From Cordia subcordata (taxonomy: Eukaryota; Streptophyta; Magnoliopsida; Boraginales; Cordiaceae), in assembly GCA_028554755.1 (NCBI GenBank), contig JAPTOF010000017.1:3162001-3226000 (forward strand): 64,000 nucleotides of DNA, written 5' to 3'. Below, one piece after another: positions 30,632 through 43,539 of this stretch (its first letter is position 1; every line of letters starts with the position of its first letter). The notes beneath the pieces were generated by a model. The model ran no database searches, was not told where the DNA came from, and saw nothing but the letters and a program-made list of their open reading frames with translations. The position numbers and the translations under genes were made by a program.

Positions 30632-33600
30632 GTTATTTGGATACCGGTGCTACTCATACGATGACCCCTAATGCTGCTGATGTGCATGGTAAGCAATCTT
30701 AAGTTAGACATGATTCAGTTATGGTTGATGATGGTAATGGCCTTTGGATCTCTCATATTGGCACCACGCCTATCTCTATATCTGAAGGCCTCACTGTTGA
30801 CTCTAATGTTCTGCATGTTCCTTCCTTTACGAAATCCTTATTGTTTGTTGCCCAATTTACAAAGAACATAATTGTTTTTTTTTTTTTTTTGTTTAACTTT
30901 AATGGTTTTTGGATAAAGGAAGCAAGGACAGGGGCAATACTACACCACCACAAACACTTTCCCTTTTTTCAAATAAAGTAAGTTTAGATGTTTGGCATGC
31001 TCGGTTGGGTCATCCATCTCACAAGGTTCTTTGCCATCTTCAGCCAATATTACAGACTTCTGTTCATTCTATTTTACATAATATTTGTCACAGTTGTCAA
31101 CTAGGCAAGAATCATCATTTATCTTTTGATGAACGTGTTGTTAGATCTACCGAACTTTTGAACATTATTCATTGTGATGTCTAGGGACCTTCTCTGGTTG
31201 TTTCCCCAAAAGGATTTCGTTATTATCTTGTCTTGGTTGACAACTTTAGTCGGTTTACTTGGTTTTTCCCTCTTATTTGCAAATCTGATGTTGTGGCCAT
31301 TTTTTCTACTTTCATTAATATGGTTCACAATTTATGCAATACTACAATCAAGTATGTTGATGGAGGAGAATTTGTCAGTCATGATCTTAAAAACTTGTTT
31401 GCAAAACATGGTATTACTCATTGATTGAGTTGTCTTAGTACTCCTGAACAAAATGGCATTGTCAAATGTAAGCATAGGCTTATTGTTGAAACTGGCTTAA
31501 CACTATTGGGGCATAGTCACTTACCCTCAACCTTTTGGGATCATGCTTTTTCAACAACGGTCTTTCTAATTAATAGGCAGACTTCAACATCACTCAACTT
31601 TAAATCACCATTTGTTTTATGGTCTTCATCTGTAATATGATAATCTTCGTGTCTTTGGATCAGTCTGTTACCCATGTTTAACTCCATTTGACTGCAATAA
31701 ATTGTCTTACAAGGGTTGCAAGTGTGTCTTTCTTGGCTATAGCAAAGATCACAAAGGTTACAAATGTTTGAATCCAATGACAGGCAAAATAATTATCTCC
31801 TGGCATGTTTGTTTTGATGAGACGTCCTTTCTTCCTTCTCTTGCATAGGCCACGCATCATTCCTCATCATTAGCACCAGATTTTTGAGTTTCTAGATTTC
31901 CTTCCTCCTTACTATATCAACATCTCTATTATGGCTTCTTCTCCTTTTCCTTTACGTTCTTCCTAATCACCCTCATCTCCTCCCCCATTGCACTTACCTA
32001 CCCCCCAATGTTCCTCTCCTCACACCTCTACATGCCCCAGTCTTTCTCCTAACCCAGACATACCTCCCTCCCTACCCACGACATCACACCATGCCCCCGA
32101 TTATACTCTTCACAATGAATGTCACATCCTCACTGACCCTACTGATAACCTGCCTACTATACCCATACACGTCGAGCTACCTTCGAACACGCTACTGTAG
32201 CCTATGCCAATGATGCTACTCACTCCCGTGCATTTGTGTCACGCATCATACGATGTTTACTCGCAGTATGGATGGCACATGGCAACCAAAGGCTTTATTC
32301 TCCACCAAACACCCAATCCCCTTCTTGCTACTATCTACTGTTCACTTAATCCCATTCAAACCCACATGCTTTACCCACGCACAAAAGGATCCTCTATGGC
32401 GTGTTGCGATGAAGGAGGAATTCAATTCTTTCATCAAAAATAATACATGGTCATTGGTGCCTCCTAATCTTCACATGAATATCATTGGATGTCGCTCGCT
32501 TTACAGAATCAAACAAAGGGTGGATGGCTCTATTGAACATTATAAAGCCAGATTAGTTGCCAAGGGGTACAATCAACAACCAAGCAGAGACTTTAGAGAC
32601 ACATTTAGTTTAGTGGTTCGCCCTAGTACCATTCATGTTTTTTAACTTAAGCCATTACTAACGGATGGTGTTTGCAGCAGTTGGACAATAAGAATGCCTG
32701 TTTACATGATAACCTTGTTGAATATGTGTTCATGCATCAACGTCAAGGGTTTACTGATTCTGAGCATCCTAACTATGTGTACAAATTGCACAAATCATTG
32801 TATGGTCTCAAGCAAGCGCCACATGCCTAGTATCACAAATTCAACTCTCATCTTTTATCTTGTAGGTTCCGTACATCTCACCATGATGTTTCCTTGTTCT
32901 ACCGAAGGTTAGATGGTCATGTCCTTATCTTATTGATATATGTTGACGACATTATCCTCACTGGGAATTCATAGACACATGTATCTGAATTTATTAATCA
33001 TCTATCTTTTGTGTTTGATATGAAAGATTTAGGACCCTTACATTTCTTTCTAGGCATAGAGGTTCACCACTTTTCAACTAGAATGATCTTGACCTAAACA
33101 AAATACTCCATTCATCTCCTTCAACAGTATGGTTTGGAAGGTGTTAAGCCCATTGCTACACCAATAGCAGGCGAGTGCCTAAACAATGATAATGGAGAAC
33201 CTCTTTTAGGTCCTAGGAGTTTCGTCAGTTGGTAGGTGCTTTACAATACCTCACTATGACGCGTCTAGATATTTCCTATGCAGTTAACTCTATATGTCAG
33301 TTCATACAAAATCCTCGCACGGTGCATCTCATGGCCGCCAGATGTTTCCTTCGTTACATTAAAGGCATGTTATCTCTTGGTCTCTCTATTACTCCAGCCT
33401 CAGCTTGGTGCCTCATTAGCTACTCTAATGCTAACTGGGCGGGATGCCCACCACTCAACGTTCTACTATAGGTTTTGCTTTTTTTTTGGGTTCAATCTTG
33501 TTTCTTGGTGCTCCAAGAAACAAACTGTTGTTTCTAAATCTAGTACCGAAGCTGAATACAAAGCTATGCTGCGTTAACTTCTGAACTACTTTGGGCAATG

Positions 33601-33905
33601 GAGATCTTGGCGTTTCTTGACTACAAGGAATCAACCCTGCCTCTTATTAATTGCAACAATGTGAGTTGGATCTACTTGGCCACCAGTCTTATCATTCATG
33701 GTTTCAACAAACACATCAAAATTGATGTGCATTTTGTTCATGAAAGAGTTCTTGAAGCTTAAGTAACTGTTCAGTATATCAGCACCAATGATCAACTAGC
33801 CAACATCTTGACCAAACCACTTTTCAAGCCTCGTTTTGAGTCTCTTTGTGACAAGCTTTTGGTGGCTTTCCCCGATCAGCTTATAGGGGCTGATAAGGCA
33901 TAATA
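30632..33905 (+). pseudogene. Ty1/copia pol remnant without LTRs
   Basis: Begins abruptly in protease (YLDTGATHTMTPNA). Then come pre-integrase (VWHARLGHPSHKVL, CHSCQLGK), integrase core (YYLVLVDNFSRFTWFFP, STPEQNGIVKCKHR), RT (KARLVAKGYNQQ, and YVDDIILTGNS near 32937-32970) and RNase H (SYSNANWAGCP, SKSSTEAEYKAM). The end reads ANILTKPLFKPRF near 33810. This protease-integrase-RT-RNase H order is diagnostic for Ty1/copia. Many stops and frameshifts make it inactive. No gag, primer site or LTR is found on either side. An 18-nt poly-T run interrupts the frame near 30870. Confidence 0.85.
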
Positions 33906-35549
33906 TATTCTTTGTAATATATTGATATTCTTTCCATTATTTAAATATGTTGTATCGTGTAAATTAGGCACAAACCATATATTGCTTTCCTAACATAATT
34001 AGTTGATAATCTTGAAGAGCGCATCAATCTTGCCCTATATCTAATGTACGAATTGCACAACAACAAACAACAAGTTTTCCTTCCCTTACAAATATATCCA
34101 AGCCGTGCAAGCAAGCAGGAGCTATGAGCATACACTTATTTTATACAATGTTATCATTCAATTTATCATGAAGAATGGACATGGACAATCTTTAAGATGG
34201 CATGAATTGAAGGTGGTGTTACAAAAGAGTTAGACATTAATATAGTAGTAATTGTTGCAAGTAAAAGTATGATTGAATGAGAAAGGATTGGCAGCTTTTG
34301 AAACAGTTAAGAACATTAGAGACCAGCCTAGGTTGAGATTCTATTTCAAGAAAAATTGAGGCTTCAAATAAATGGCGGCAAAAGAAGATTAAGGTGTGTT
34401 TATGTTTTTCTTAATTGTATTTTATGTATAAATAAGAGTAGTATTAGATATTTATTTATCTTTTTTCAATTTTTAATTTCTTGTAGGAGAATAAAGACAA
34501 TAAAAATTTTGAGAGAAAGGTGCATATTCTTTGCTTGAAGAAAAATGGGAGAAACTATATGGAGATTCATATGTAACTTGGGACAGTGTTTATGTTCCCA
34601 CTATAGAGCCTCCAATTCTTAACATTTTAAGAAGATGGGGATGGTAAGCAAAGGAAAATCATTCGAAAGATAGGTTTGGTGAAGAAGACGATATGTAAGC
34701 TTATAATCTTAAGGATAATTCATTTTCTCAATTTACATTTACAAATGGAGAAACTTTTAATTTTTTTTAACCATGTGAGTAAGGGTGATAGTGATGGTAC
34801 TCATGCAATCAACCAAGGTAATAATACACAAGTAACAAATCAGGTGGAAGAGCTGGCATCCAAGAATCTAAACAACCTCAAAAGTCTTAGTTGAAAAGGA
34901 ATGCTTTGTAGATGAAACGTAATAGAAGGTAATTAGTAGGATCTGCAATGTTGAGTTCTCATAATAGTGATATGGTATCATGTTGTAGAAAAATGATCAA
35001 CAATGGTTCAAGTAGCGTGAAAATACGATAACTATCTACAATTTCGATGGCAAGGATGCAAATTTTTAACATATGGTAGAGCATCATGTTTTAGAGAAAG
35101 GTAGTGATATTTGGTACCGAACTTTTTCTGTGCTTGAGGATGCTGTGAAGACGGGAAATCTTCTTAAACATGGAGGAGGATGATAGTAGGTTAATATGGT
35201 TGAATCATTTCTATAAAATGAAAAACAACTAATCTTCTAAATTTTTTTAACTTTTTAATTATTTTTCTTTTTCTTTGGACAATTGAACTTATTTTTACTT
35301 TATGACCAACTTTATTAATTCATTATTACATAGAGATCAGATGTGAACTTTTTCATTATATATAAATATTTGATATCACTCTTATTGGTAGGTGAATCAA
35401 TGGATTATAATGAGAATAAACATTATAAATTTTGGGCTATGGTTTCATCTATAATGACCCTTATAGCTATTAACCATTATAAGTGTATTCTAAGGAACCA
35501 TGCATCACTTTATTTCTAAAAAGAGAAAAATGAATGAAAGAGATACTAA
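33906..35549. other. Decayed sequence before the Harbinger fossil
   Basis: No intact ORF. Short coding-like stretches (for example GDSYVTWDSVYVPTIEPP near 34560-34610 and HMVEHHVLEKGSDIWYRTF near 35070) could be remains of the MYB/SANT-like second ORF of a Harbinger element. I could not establish this. Confidence 0.3.
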
Positions 35550-36600
35550 ATGGACATCCCATTCGAGTGTCAATGATTTTAGAGTGTAACCTGTCTTATT
35601 TATAAGATTATGGTGGAAATTATCATCAAAACATGGGTTAAAACTAAATGGTAGAATGTCAATTTATGAAAAAGTAGGCATCTTTCTATATATTAATGCT
35701 TTGGTTTTTCAAATAGAGTGATTGGTGAATGTTTTCAATGGTCATGTGACACAATTAGCAGTGTTTGATGAAGTCTTAAATACAATTTGTGGATGTGAAT
35801 TGAAGGGTTTTGCATATAATATTATAAGACAAAGGAACCCAAACTCCAAGAAAATATCACCTCAGATTGCAAATGACGAAAGATACATGTCTTATTTTAA
35901 GGTAAAAATGTATCACTAATCTTATAAAATTAGTTTACATGGGTTTCATTTTATAAGCTATGTTTTTAAACAAGACTGTGTTGGCAAACATGTGGCAAGA
36001 TGCATTCCCGAGCATGACCAGCTACTGTATAAAGTAAGAAAAGAATATCATATATTCAATGTTATAGCCGCATATGATTTTGATATGTGTTTTACATTTG
36101 TGTCAGCAGGAGAGGAAGGCTCAGCATATGATACTCATGTTTTTCTTCCTGCAACTAAAACACCAAAATGAACTTTCCTAGCCCACTTGAAGGTGTGTTT
36201 TCATAAGGTTCTTATTATAATGCATATATTTATGACATTTTGTTATTTTTTTTTCAAATTTAATTACATAAGTATTATTTGATTGATAAAGAATATCCAA
36301 TAAGAAAGGTTATTTGGTACCATATTTAAAGCTAAGGTACCATCAATCATAGTTTCAAAATGAGGCCCCACAAATTGCTAAGTAAGCCTTCAACTGCGCC
36401 CACCTTCCAAAGTTGTATCGAGAGGCCATTTGAAGTTTTGAAATAAAGATAGAAAATACTAAATAAAATGCTGCAATTTAGAGTTGATACATAGATCAAG
36501 ATTATTGTGGTGACCTTCATATTGCAGAACTACATCTAAATCATCCTGATTATACACCTCTTGATGAGCTTTCAGCCAATACTTTTATAGCTAGAGGAAA
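35550..36600 (+). pseudogene. PIF/Harbinger transposase fossil
   Basis: Pieces appear in the order of plant Harbinger transposases (DDE_Tnp_4 class): SIYEKVGIFLYINAL (35655), FDEVLNTIC and ISPQIANDERYMSYFK (35760-35900), then VIAAYDFDMCFTFVSAGEEG with YDTHVFLPA (36060-36150), the region around the second catalytic Asp, and CIERPFEVLK (36415-36440), around the catalytic Glu. An intron-like gap at 35905-35975 separates two parts. Stops are frequent, so it is inactive. Terminal repeats were not found. Confidence 0.7.
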
Positions 36601-36779
36601 TGTGACAAAAAATCTTAGATAAAGATATTATGATAATATTGCTAATTCTTTGTTGCTTGTTAAACGACGTAATTAATTTAGTTTAAGGTGATTTTAATGT
36701 CAATAATGTTGTTTTATCATAAGTATATTTATTTTTGATTAATGCAACAAAATGAAAAAATAATTAAAAATATATGTGT

Positions 36780-36782
<3 letters not shown>

Positions 36783-36822
<40 letters not shown>
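36783..36822. repeat. (AT)n microsatellite
   Basis: About 20 AT units in AT-rich spacer following the Harbinger fossil. Confidence 0.9.
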
Positions 36823-36825
<3 letters not shown>

Positions 36826-37285
36826 TATCAAATACTAGCTTTTGTTGCTTCAAATTTTGCTTGATATCATATCTTAAAGAGATGACATTATATAATTGTA
36901 ATTATATGTGAACCGAAATCAAATTCTATTCATGAATTTTGGCCCAAAAAAAAAAAAGAGATTGAAAAATTTCGAATCTACTGAAGAAAGGTATTTTTTA
37001 CTAATAGTATTGTTTAAAATAGTTTACTAAAGTTAATTTTACTAATAGTTTAAAAATAAATTGTTATTATCAAATGTATCTTTAATAATTACCTCACTTT
37101 AATAAAGTGACAATAATTATAATCATTAAAAAAATAATAACATTAATCATGTAATATGTTGATACCCTTTTTATAATTTTACATTTGTTAATTTATGCAA
37201 CAGTTAATTTTATATCAAATAAAAATCGCCTACCTAATCTACTTGTTACACCTAACAGCCCAACAATGATTCTCCATGGTTTTTA

Positions 37286-38096
37286 GGGATGGGAATATCC
37301 ATATCCGAATCCGAATTCGTATCTGTATCCAATTCCGCTCGGATAGAAAAATTATAAAAATTTCGGATACGAAGGTATCCGAATCCGATATCTAATAAAA
37401 TTAGTGGATATCTTATAGGAATTCGAATAATTTTTTACTATCCGAATCCAATCCGAAATATAAACACATATAAAAATATATTAATTTTATGTTAAGAGCT
37501 TCATTGTCTAAAGATAGTTCAACATTTTATTATTTTATGAATTTTAATTTTATTTTAAATATTTTAGTTTTATGTCTTGCATTTGAGATATTTTATTTTT
37601 TTAACTTTTGGTACAAAAAAATATTTGATGACTTGTTGTAAAATATAGATTGTAATAAATTTTGTATTTAATATCGGCTGTTGTTTGTGTGACATATTAA
37701 TGTACACTATGATTTGTGGTAAACTTATATATATTGGTTATTATCTACTATTATTTTGTATGGCATATTAGTGTGAATTATAGTTTGTGGTAAACTTCAT
37801 ATTCAGTGAAATATTTTAATTTTTTCTTATTAATGCAATTTAATATTATCATAATTCGAGTGGCACTAAATCTATATTTTTATAATGTTGTTTAGTAATA
37901 AAATATTGAATGAGAAATTAAATATTTTTTAATTATTAAATAAATTCGAAAATCCGACTATTCGAATCCAAAATTATCCGATATCTAACTAGATAAGTAC
38001 TTTTGAACTATCCAACCAAATAATTAATTTTTCAATCCGAGATTCAATTATTCGATATCTAAATATTCGTCTATTCGATTATCCATTCCGATCTCC
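37286..38096. mobile_element. Possible non-autonomous transposon with ATCCGAAT subterminal repeats
   Basis: The left 180 bp and right 160 bp are full of ATCCGAAT/ATTCGAAT/ATATCCGA-type words while the middle is plain AT-rich. The left end reads GGGATGGGAAT. The right end reverse complemented reads GGAGATCGGAAT. Such ends with dense subterminal words fit a hAT-like non-coding element. No clean 8-bp target duplication was found, though GGTTTTA occurs beside both ends. Confidence 0.4.
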
Positions 38097-38346
38097 ACAT
38101 TGGTGGTTTTACTTGGATTGAATTCTCGTTTTATTAAAAAGAAAGAAAGAAAAAGATTGAATTCTCGTTTTTTAAAAAAGAGATAAAGAAAGAAATCTCT
38201 TGAGAAAATTGCGGCAATACTCCCCCTCCGCCCCTTATTCGCCCTCTCTTTTTTCCACTTTTATCATCATCATCTCTTCTCCTATTAACTCCTTTTTCTG
38301 TTTTTTTGGTTTTTTGTTTTTCAATTTTTCTTTTAATTTTTTTTTT

Positions 38347-38392
38347 GGTTGCAGGTAATTTTTCTTTTCTTTTTTCTTTTTGGTTGCAGGTA
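38347..38392 (+). promoter_or_regulatory. Duplicated splice acceptor in the 5' leader of the SR gene
   Basis: GGTTGCAGGTA occurs twice, at 38347-38357 and 38382-38392, each preceded by a strong pyrimidine tract. Both look like 3' splice sites of an intron in the leader, 35 bp apart and upstream of the ATG at 38413. The first copy could also supply GT for a nested donor. Confidence 0.45.
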
Positions 38393-38412
38393 GTAGAGAG
38401 TTTGGAGCTCAA

Positions 38413-40845
38413 ATGGGTCGCACTGCTTCTTCCTCTAAGAGAAAATCTTCCAAACGAAAAAGCTCCAAACTTTCTCGCGAGGTCTCTCTCTCTATATACG
38501 TGTTTGTGTATTTGCCTATTTTAGTATTTGGGTTTGTGTTCATTCTTTAATTTCTTCGACTTGCAAGGATTGAATTTAGGGTTAATGTGGTTATTCATAT
38601 GTAAGTTATCTTATTTGTTATGTTTTTGGGGGGCGCCAAATTTCGATAGGGTTATTGTTTACTTGGATTTTCATGATAACTTTTGCCCCTTAATGTTCTA
38701 TAGATTTTGTGCCGCTATATTGTGAATGTCTTGTTATACCCTTCAGCGAATTATGTTTTGGATTCTCAAATTGATCAACTACGTTTACTTAAATTTTCAT
38801 CATTGCGTGTTCACATAGCGATGCGGTTTTGCGAATTGCGTATTCACATAGCAATGCTTCATAGCATCTTAATTGTTTCAAAACGTGGGATCTTTATTTA
38901 TTTTTCACCTGGTTAAGAAATTTTCTTAGTATGCATATATTGTGTGGTTAGGCTCGGCGGGGGAAGAAGAGTAGGAGAAATAAATCCAAAAAGCTTCGTC
39001 GTCATCGTCATTCTGACTCATCATATTCGGATGATGACTCGATGAGTTTGGCTTTGGTTTCATCATCCAGTTCGGAGGACAATTACTTGTCTAGTTCCAG
39101 TGATGATTACATAAGCAGGAAAGGTCGATCACATGGGCGTACTGATGCCAAAAGTAGAAGCAAGAAGTCTAGAAGAAGATCATCCAGTCCAGAGCGCTCA
39201 AAGAAAAGAAAAAGATTGAAGAAAGATGTCAATTCTAGGCCTAGGAAATCCCGAAAGACAAAGCGCAGGGGGCACATAAGTTCCAGTTCTGCAAGTAGCA
39301 ATTCACAGAGCTGCTCTACTTGTGAAGGAAGTAGTAGAAGCAGTGAAGAAAGTGAGCCCGAGATGCGTAGAGAGAAGTCCAGACAAAGCAAGAGAAGTAA
39401 ACAAGACACGTATAATAAAACTAGAAACATTAGAAGCAGGTCTCCTAGTTATTCTTCCGGTAGTAGGTATAATCGTCACTGTCATAGTGTTAGTCCTGAT
39501 ATGGAGCACAATGTGGCGGAGAATATACCTAGGCGTTTGAGATCCGTTATCTCTGTGGTGGAACGGCGGTATGACGAAACCCATGTTAAATTGGAGAAGG
39601 ATCCATATAAAGAAGAGATTACTTATGATCGTGATGATTACCCTTCTCCCCGAAGCAATGACAGTAATGAAGGAACAAATAAAAGGGAGTCTGCATATAT
39701 TTCTCATGTTGTATCCGACAAGAGGCAGGGAGAAAGTGTGACAGGGCAAGAAGTTACTCTTTCTAACCACAGAACAAAGGACCTGACCGAAGATGGTATC
39801 GATTTCAGTGGCCAACATACAAGTGCTGCCTCTGATGGGCTTAAGACAACTATTCCTGAGAAAGAAAATAAGACTGAGGTTTCTGGTAAATTTGCTAGTT
39901 CAGTGGATGGTGATCTTGAGTTCATCTTGAGGCAAAAAGCTCTGGAGAATCTGCGGCGGTTCCGAGGGGGAAAGCAAATGAATTCCAAGACTACTAGCTG
40001 TCAGGAAGATAGAAAAGACACTAGTAATGATCAATTATATGCTGCAACTGATGTTCATGAAAAGTCTGTGAAGTCTGATGCTTCTAACGAGCACCGTCGA
40101 CCAATAGATGTAGGGAAGAGCAGTGATCCGATGTTGAAGAGAGATTTAACTCATGATACAGAGGTTGAAAGGGATATTTCTACTGGAGAAAATTTTGAAA
40201 AGAACCCTGAAATGAGTAAACAGAATGATATCCATCAGCCTCTTTCTTGGAATTCCAAGAAAGCAAATTATAGTACCTCATGTGCTGTTAATGAGATATC
40301 TGGATCTGGAATATCAACCTTGAGGCGAGGAAGTTTTAGGTCTTGCTCGGCAGTGAAGCAAGCAACAACAGAGCAGGCACCTTCCAGTTCAAATTTTTTG
40401 GCAACCAAGATTACTGTTAGTGACACAGCAGCTGCTCCATCTCCTCCTTTAAACCCAAACAGTAACAATAACCAAGCTACAGGGATAGGAGCTGTCAATA
40501 CTAGTAGTTCAACTGGCAAAGAAATAACTAATTCCTGTGTGGGATCTACATCTATGGAGCATGGTTCAAAAGAGCAGCAGCATGAATCTAAGGATGGCTC
40601 ACAGTTTGAGCAAAAGACTATGTCTGTAATGAGGGGTGGCGAGAGGGTACAGGTAAGGCTCTTCAGTAAGATGCTTTATTGGACAAAGATTATCAGTACA
40701 TGAACGTGGAGCTAAGAATCAGTTTATGTTGTCACTAAGTTTGAAGTATATAATTTTGTGGTTTAAATCATGTTACCAGGTAAGCTACAAGGTTTACATC
40801 CCCAAAAAAGCTCCAGCTCTGGCCAGGAGGCAACTGAAGCGGTGA
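38413..40845 (+). CDS. Ser/Arg-rich nuclear protein, plant-specific
   Basis: Three coding exons, 38413-38481, 38952-40652 and 40780-40845, with GT-AG borders and phase 0 at both junctions, give 611 residues. The ATG at 38413 (MGRTASSSKRKSS) is chosen because exon 1 joins the long frame cleanly. Residues 1 to about 145 are dominated by Lys/Arg and Ser (RS-type, with nuclear-localisation-like basic runs), typical of splicing-associated speckle proteins. The centre is acidic and disordered. A short helical motif LRQKALENLRRFRGG lies near residue 345. The C-terminus GGERVQVSYKVYIPKKAPAL ends in ARRQLKR and looks conserved. No RNA-recognition motif is present, so it is an SR-related protein and not a classical SR factor. 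A role in pre-mRNA processing is inferred from composition only. Confidence 0.8.
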
Positions 40846-41084
40846 CGTTCAGCTCATGTTTTTGTTGCACATATGGATGGCATTTGTGCATATCATGAAT
40901 CCATGACCACTGACTGTAGTGAGATCAAAAAGAAACAGGTCTGCCTAAAGTGAAATGGTTATGTTATTGCGGAAAAACTGACAAGCAATTGGCTTTTCCG
41001 ACAACACATAAAGGTTGAAAAAGAAATTGTGTTGTGAAATATATTAATTGAACTTAAGGAGTCTTCTTGCTTTTTCTTTTCACG

Positions 41085-41090
41085 AATAAA
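41085..41090 (+). terminator. Polyadenylation signal of the SR gene
   Basis: AATAAA lies 240 bp after the stop codon, followed by T-rich DNA. It is plausible as the 3' end signal. Confidence 0.45.
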
Positions 41091-41520
41091 GAACTGTGGT
41101 TATATAAATGATCTTTGGAAGGTTAGTTTTTCTTTTTAGTTAAACTTATTTTCTTGCCTGTTGTGTATCCAGTGCATATCTTTGTTGACTGCATCTTAAG
41201 GTGCTCTGAGTGTAGGTTGGTGTTATTTTATTCACTCATTAGTACTCCTTTCCTATTAACACTTGGAAGCTTGGAGAAGTCTGTGAGAGAACATTTTTTC
41301 CACATTTAGGTGCAATCGCAATTAGCCCATCAAGTATGAAACCGATATCCTGAAGGATTGGCTGTTTTTAACATGGGGATTGGTGGTATTAGCCCCATAT
41401 TTCTAACAACGGTAAAAGTTTATGAAGCCTCTCATGGGTAAGTGTTGCTAACCCGAGATACTTCGGACTGTTGAGTCTTGTATGCTCTAAACTTTAGGCA
41501 GTGTTTGGACTGGATATATG

Positions 41521-41632
41521 CTGTGTTTGGAATAAGCTTATTATAAGATGCTTATCTTATTGACTTGAAGGACGCAATGTTTGTTGTATCTTTTTATCTT
41601 ATATTATATGCTATAAGACATCTTATCACAAG
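41521..41632. mobile_element. MITE fragment of the same family as 47259-47529
   Basis: TGTGTTTGGAATAAGCTTAT and ATAAGATGCTTATCTTATT, followed by CTATAAGACATCTTATCAC, match the left half of the family. The right terminal repeat was not found. Confidence 0.6.
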
Positions 41633-41639
41633 TATTCTT

Positions 41640-43530
41640 TTTTTTTTTTCTTTTTGGGTTATCACAAGTACTTTGAAAACTCAACAATAGTCTTTCCTGA
41701 TGAGAATAAGCTTTTGTCCGTGCAGCTCATTTGACTGCAAGAATTGTATTGTCTTTCTGCCATGCAACCGCTATAATAAGCCTCTAGTTAGAAGTCTCTC
41801 AGAACTGCTTCATGAACTTGATAAAGCAACGGAGAGTCTTGGGGTGTCATTTCTTTACAAAGAGAGATGGTTATGTTAAATTTGGTTCTTGGAAGCAAAA
41901 TGTTGTTGGCATGTTTGTTAAAATTTTTGGACTGGCGTTGAAGTGGAATCACTTGTGGTTGGGTCTCTCACTCTCTGTCCGCTCTTGTTTCTTTCTCTTT
42001 CTCCTCTGTTTCTCAACAAATCCTTCTGATCTATAAAGAGTGTGTGTGTGTGTGTATGTATATATGTATGTGTGTGTGTGTGTGTTTGTGTTCTCTCTTC
42101 TCTCTTTTTTATGCAATTAGTATGTGTATATAGTTTTTGTGTTGTTATGTTTACATATGCATACATATGTATTTCTGCTTATTGATTTGTTGATGAAGAT
42201 GAACAGGGAAAAAGATAATGAGTAGCTACAAAAACATTATGAACAACCAATTGATAATTTGTGAACAAATTGTGAAAGAATAGTAAATATTTATTATATT
42301 ATGAAATTACAAGTTACAAATTGTAAACGTATAATTATGAATCTTCATAAAAAACCAAAAAAAAAACAAAAAGGAAAGAAACCCTAAATTTATAAATATT
42401 TTGTCATAGACTTGTGAACCTTTAGTCCATTTTTTGTAGGCTTAAACTTATGAACTTTCAATTATTATTTCGTGAATGTATACTTTAGAACCTGTGAACA
42501 TTCTCATATTGTTTTATGAAAATTCAGTTTTGAAGTTATATACCATTAAATTTTGTAAAAGCTCAATTTTAGTTTTGTTTAAGTTTGAGTTTTTGTTTTC
42601 TTAGTGAACACATAGTTTGAAGTTTGGAGATATGCAATTGTTACTTTTATTATTTCTGAACATACAATTATTACTTTTGTTATTTTTTTTGTGAAAGTTC
42701 AGTTTTAGATTTTTTAAGCTTGAGGTTTTCTTTAGGTGAAAGTATAATTTGAAGTTTGTTAACATGCAATATTAATTTGTGTGAATTTTTAATATCATTT
42801 AAAAAGAAAATTAGAGTGCATGTCAGATGCCGTGAGGAGCAAAATGCTTATGGTGTAAGCCCTGTGCTTGGCAGAGGGGTAGGTTGGTAAAGATCAGTAA
42901 TTGGATAACTCTCTCTTGGAGATCCTGCTCGATTTAAGGTCCATTCCTTTTTTTTTTTTTTTTTTTTTTGGGGAAAAGGTCCATTCTTGAGTTGTGTGTT
43001 TTAGATATTATTCTATTTTTGTGTAAAGATTTTTTCTTTTCTTAATCCTCTTTTTACCTGATGAGGTGTATTATGATTTATTAGATTTGATTTTTGAAAA
43101 TCTCAGCCATAACATGTGAACTAATAGACTACTGAGTTTCGGAAAAGGCAGTTGAAATAAAATTTAAAATTAATAACTGAGATTTTCTCAGAAAAAGTAA
43201 TAATATTATCACAAAGTAGGAAAAGTGGGCTTGCACCAACACATCAATAAGCTAAAGCCCAAACAAAAAGAAATATACAAGGGAAAGTGGGCCGAAAAAT
43301 AAGCCGAAGCCTAAGCCAAAAACTTTACTAAACGAGCCTTAAGCAGCAGACTAGGAAATAGGAATCGATGCAGAAGACAGGAAGGGCAGCTGCACAGCAT
43401 CCATCAATGCTCGTCGAAAGCCACCAGCAAAAATGACAAGTACTAATCGATCGCCCACCGGAAATATCACTATCATGGTGAAAGGCTCGTCAAGGTTAGC
43501 TAGAGAATTTGAAAGGATTCACCAATCCAA
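41640..43530. other. Intergenic spacer
   Basis: No gene seen. It contains a (TG)n/(TATG)n tract at 42041-42089, a poly-T run at 42947-42970, and at 42240-42790 AT-rich DNA with recurrent TTGTGAA/GTGAAC words similar, on the opposite strand, to 6340-6740. Confidence 0.5.
42041..42089. repeat. (TG)n microsatellite
   Basis: Two TG runs separated by TATGTATATATGTATG. Confidence 0.85.
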
Positions 43531-43539
43531 CAGAGGATC

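Noticed and set aside
39107..40519. Long minus-strand ORFs opposite the SR-protein gene
   Set aside because: Leu-rich products are the reverse reading of Ser/Arg-rich codons. The plus frame has matching splice junctions.
42820..42960. Possible tRNA gene or SINE near 42850
   Set aside because: No B-box and no cloverleaf could be drawn.
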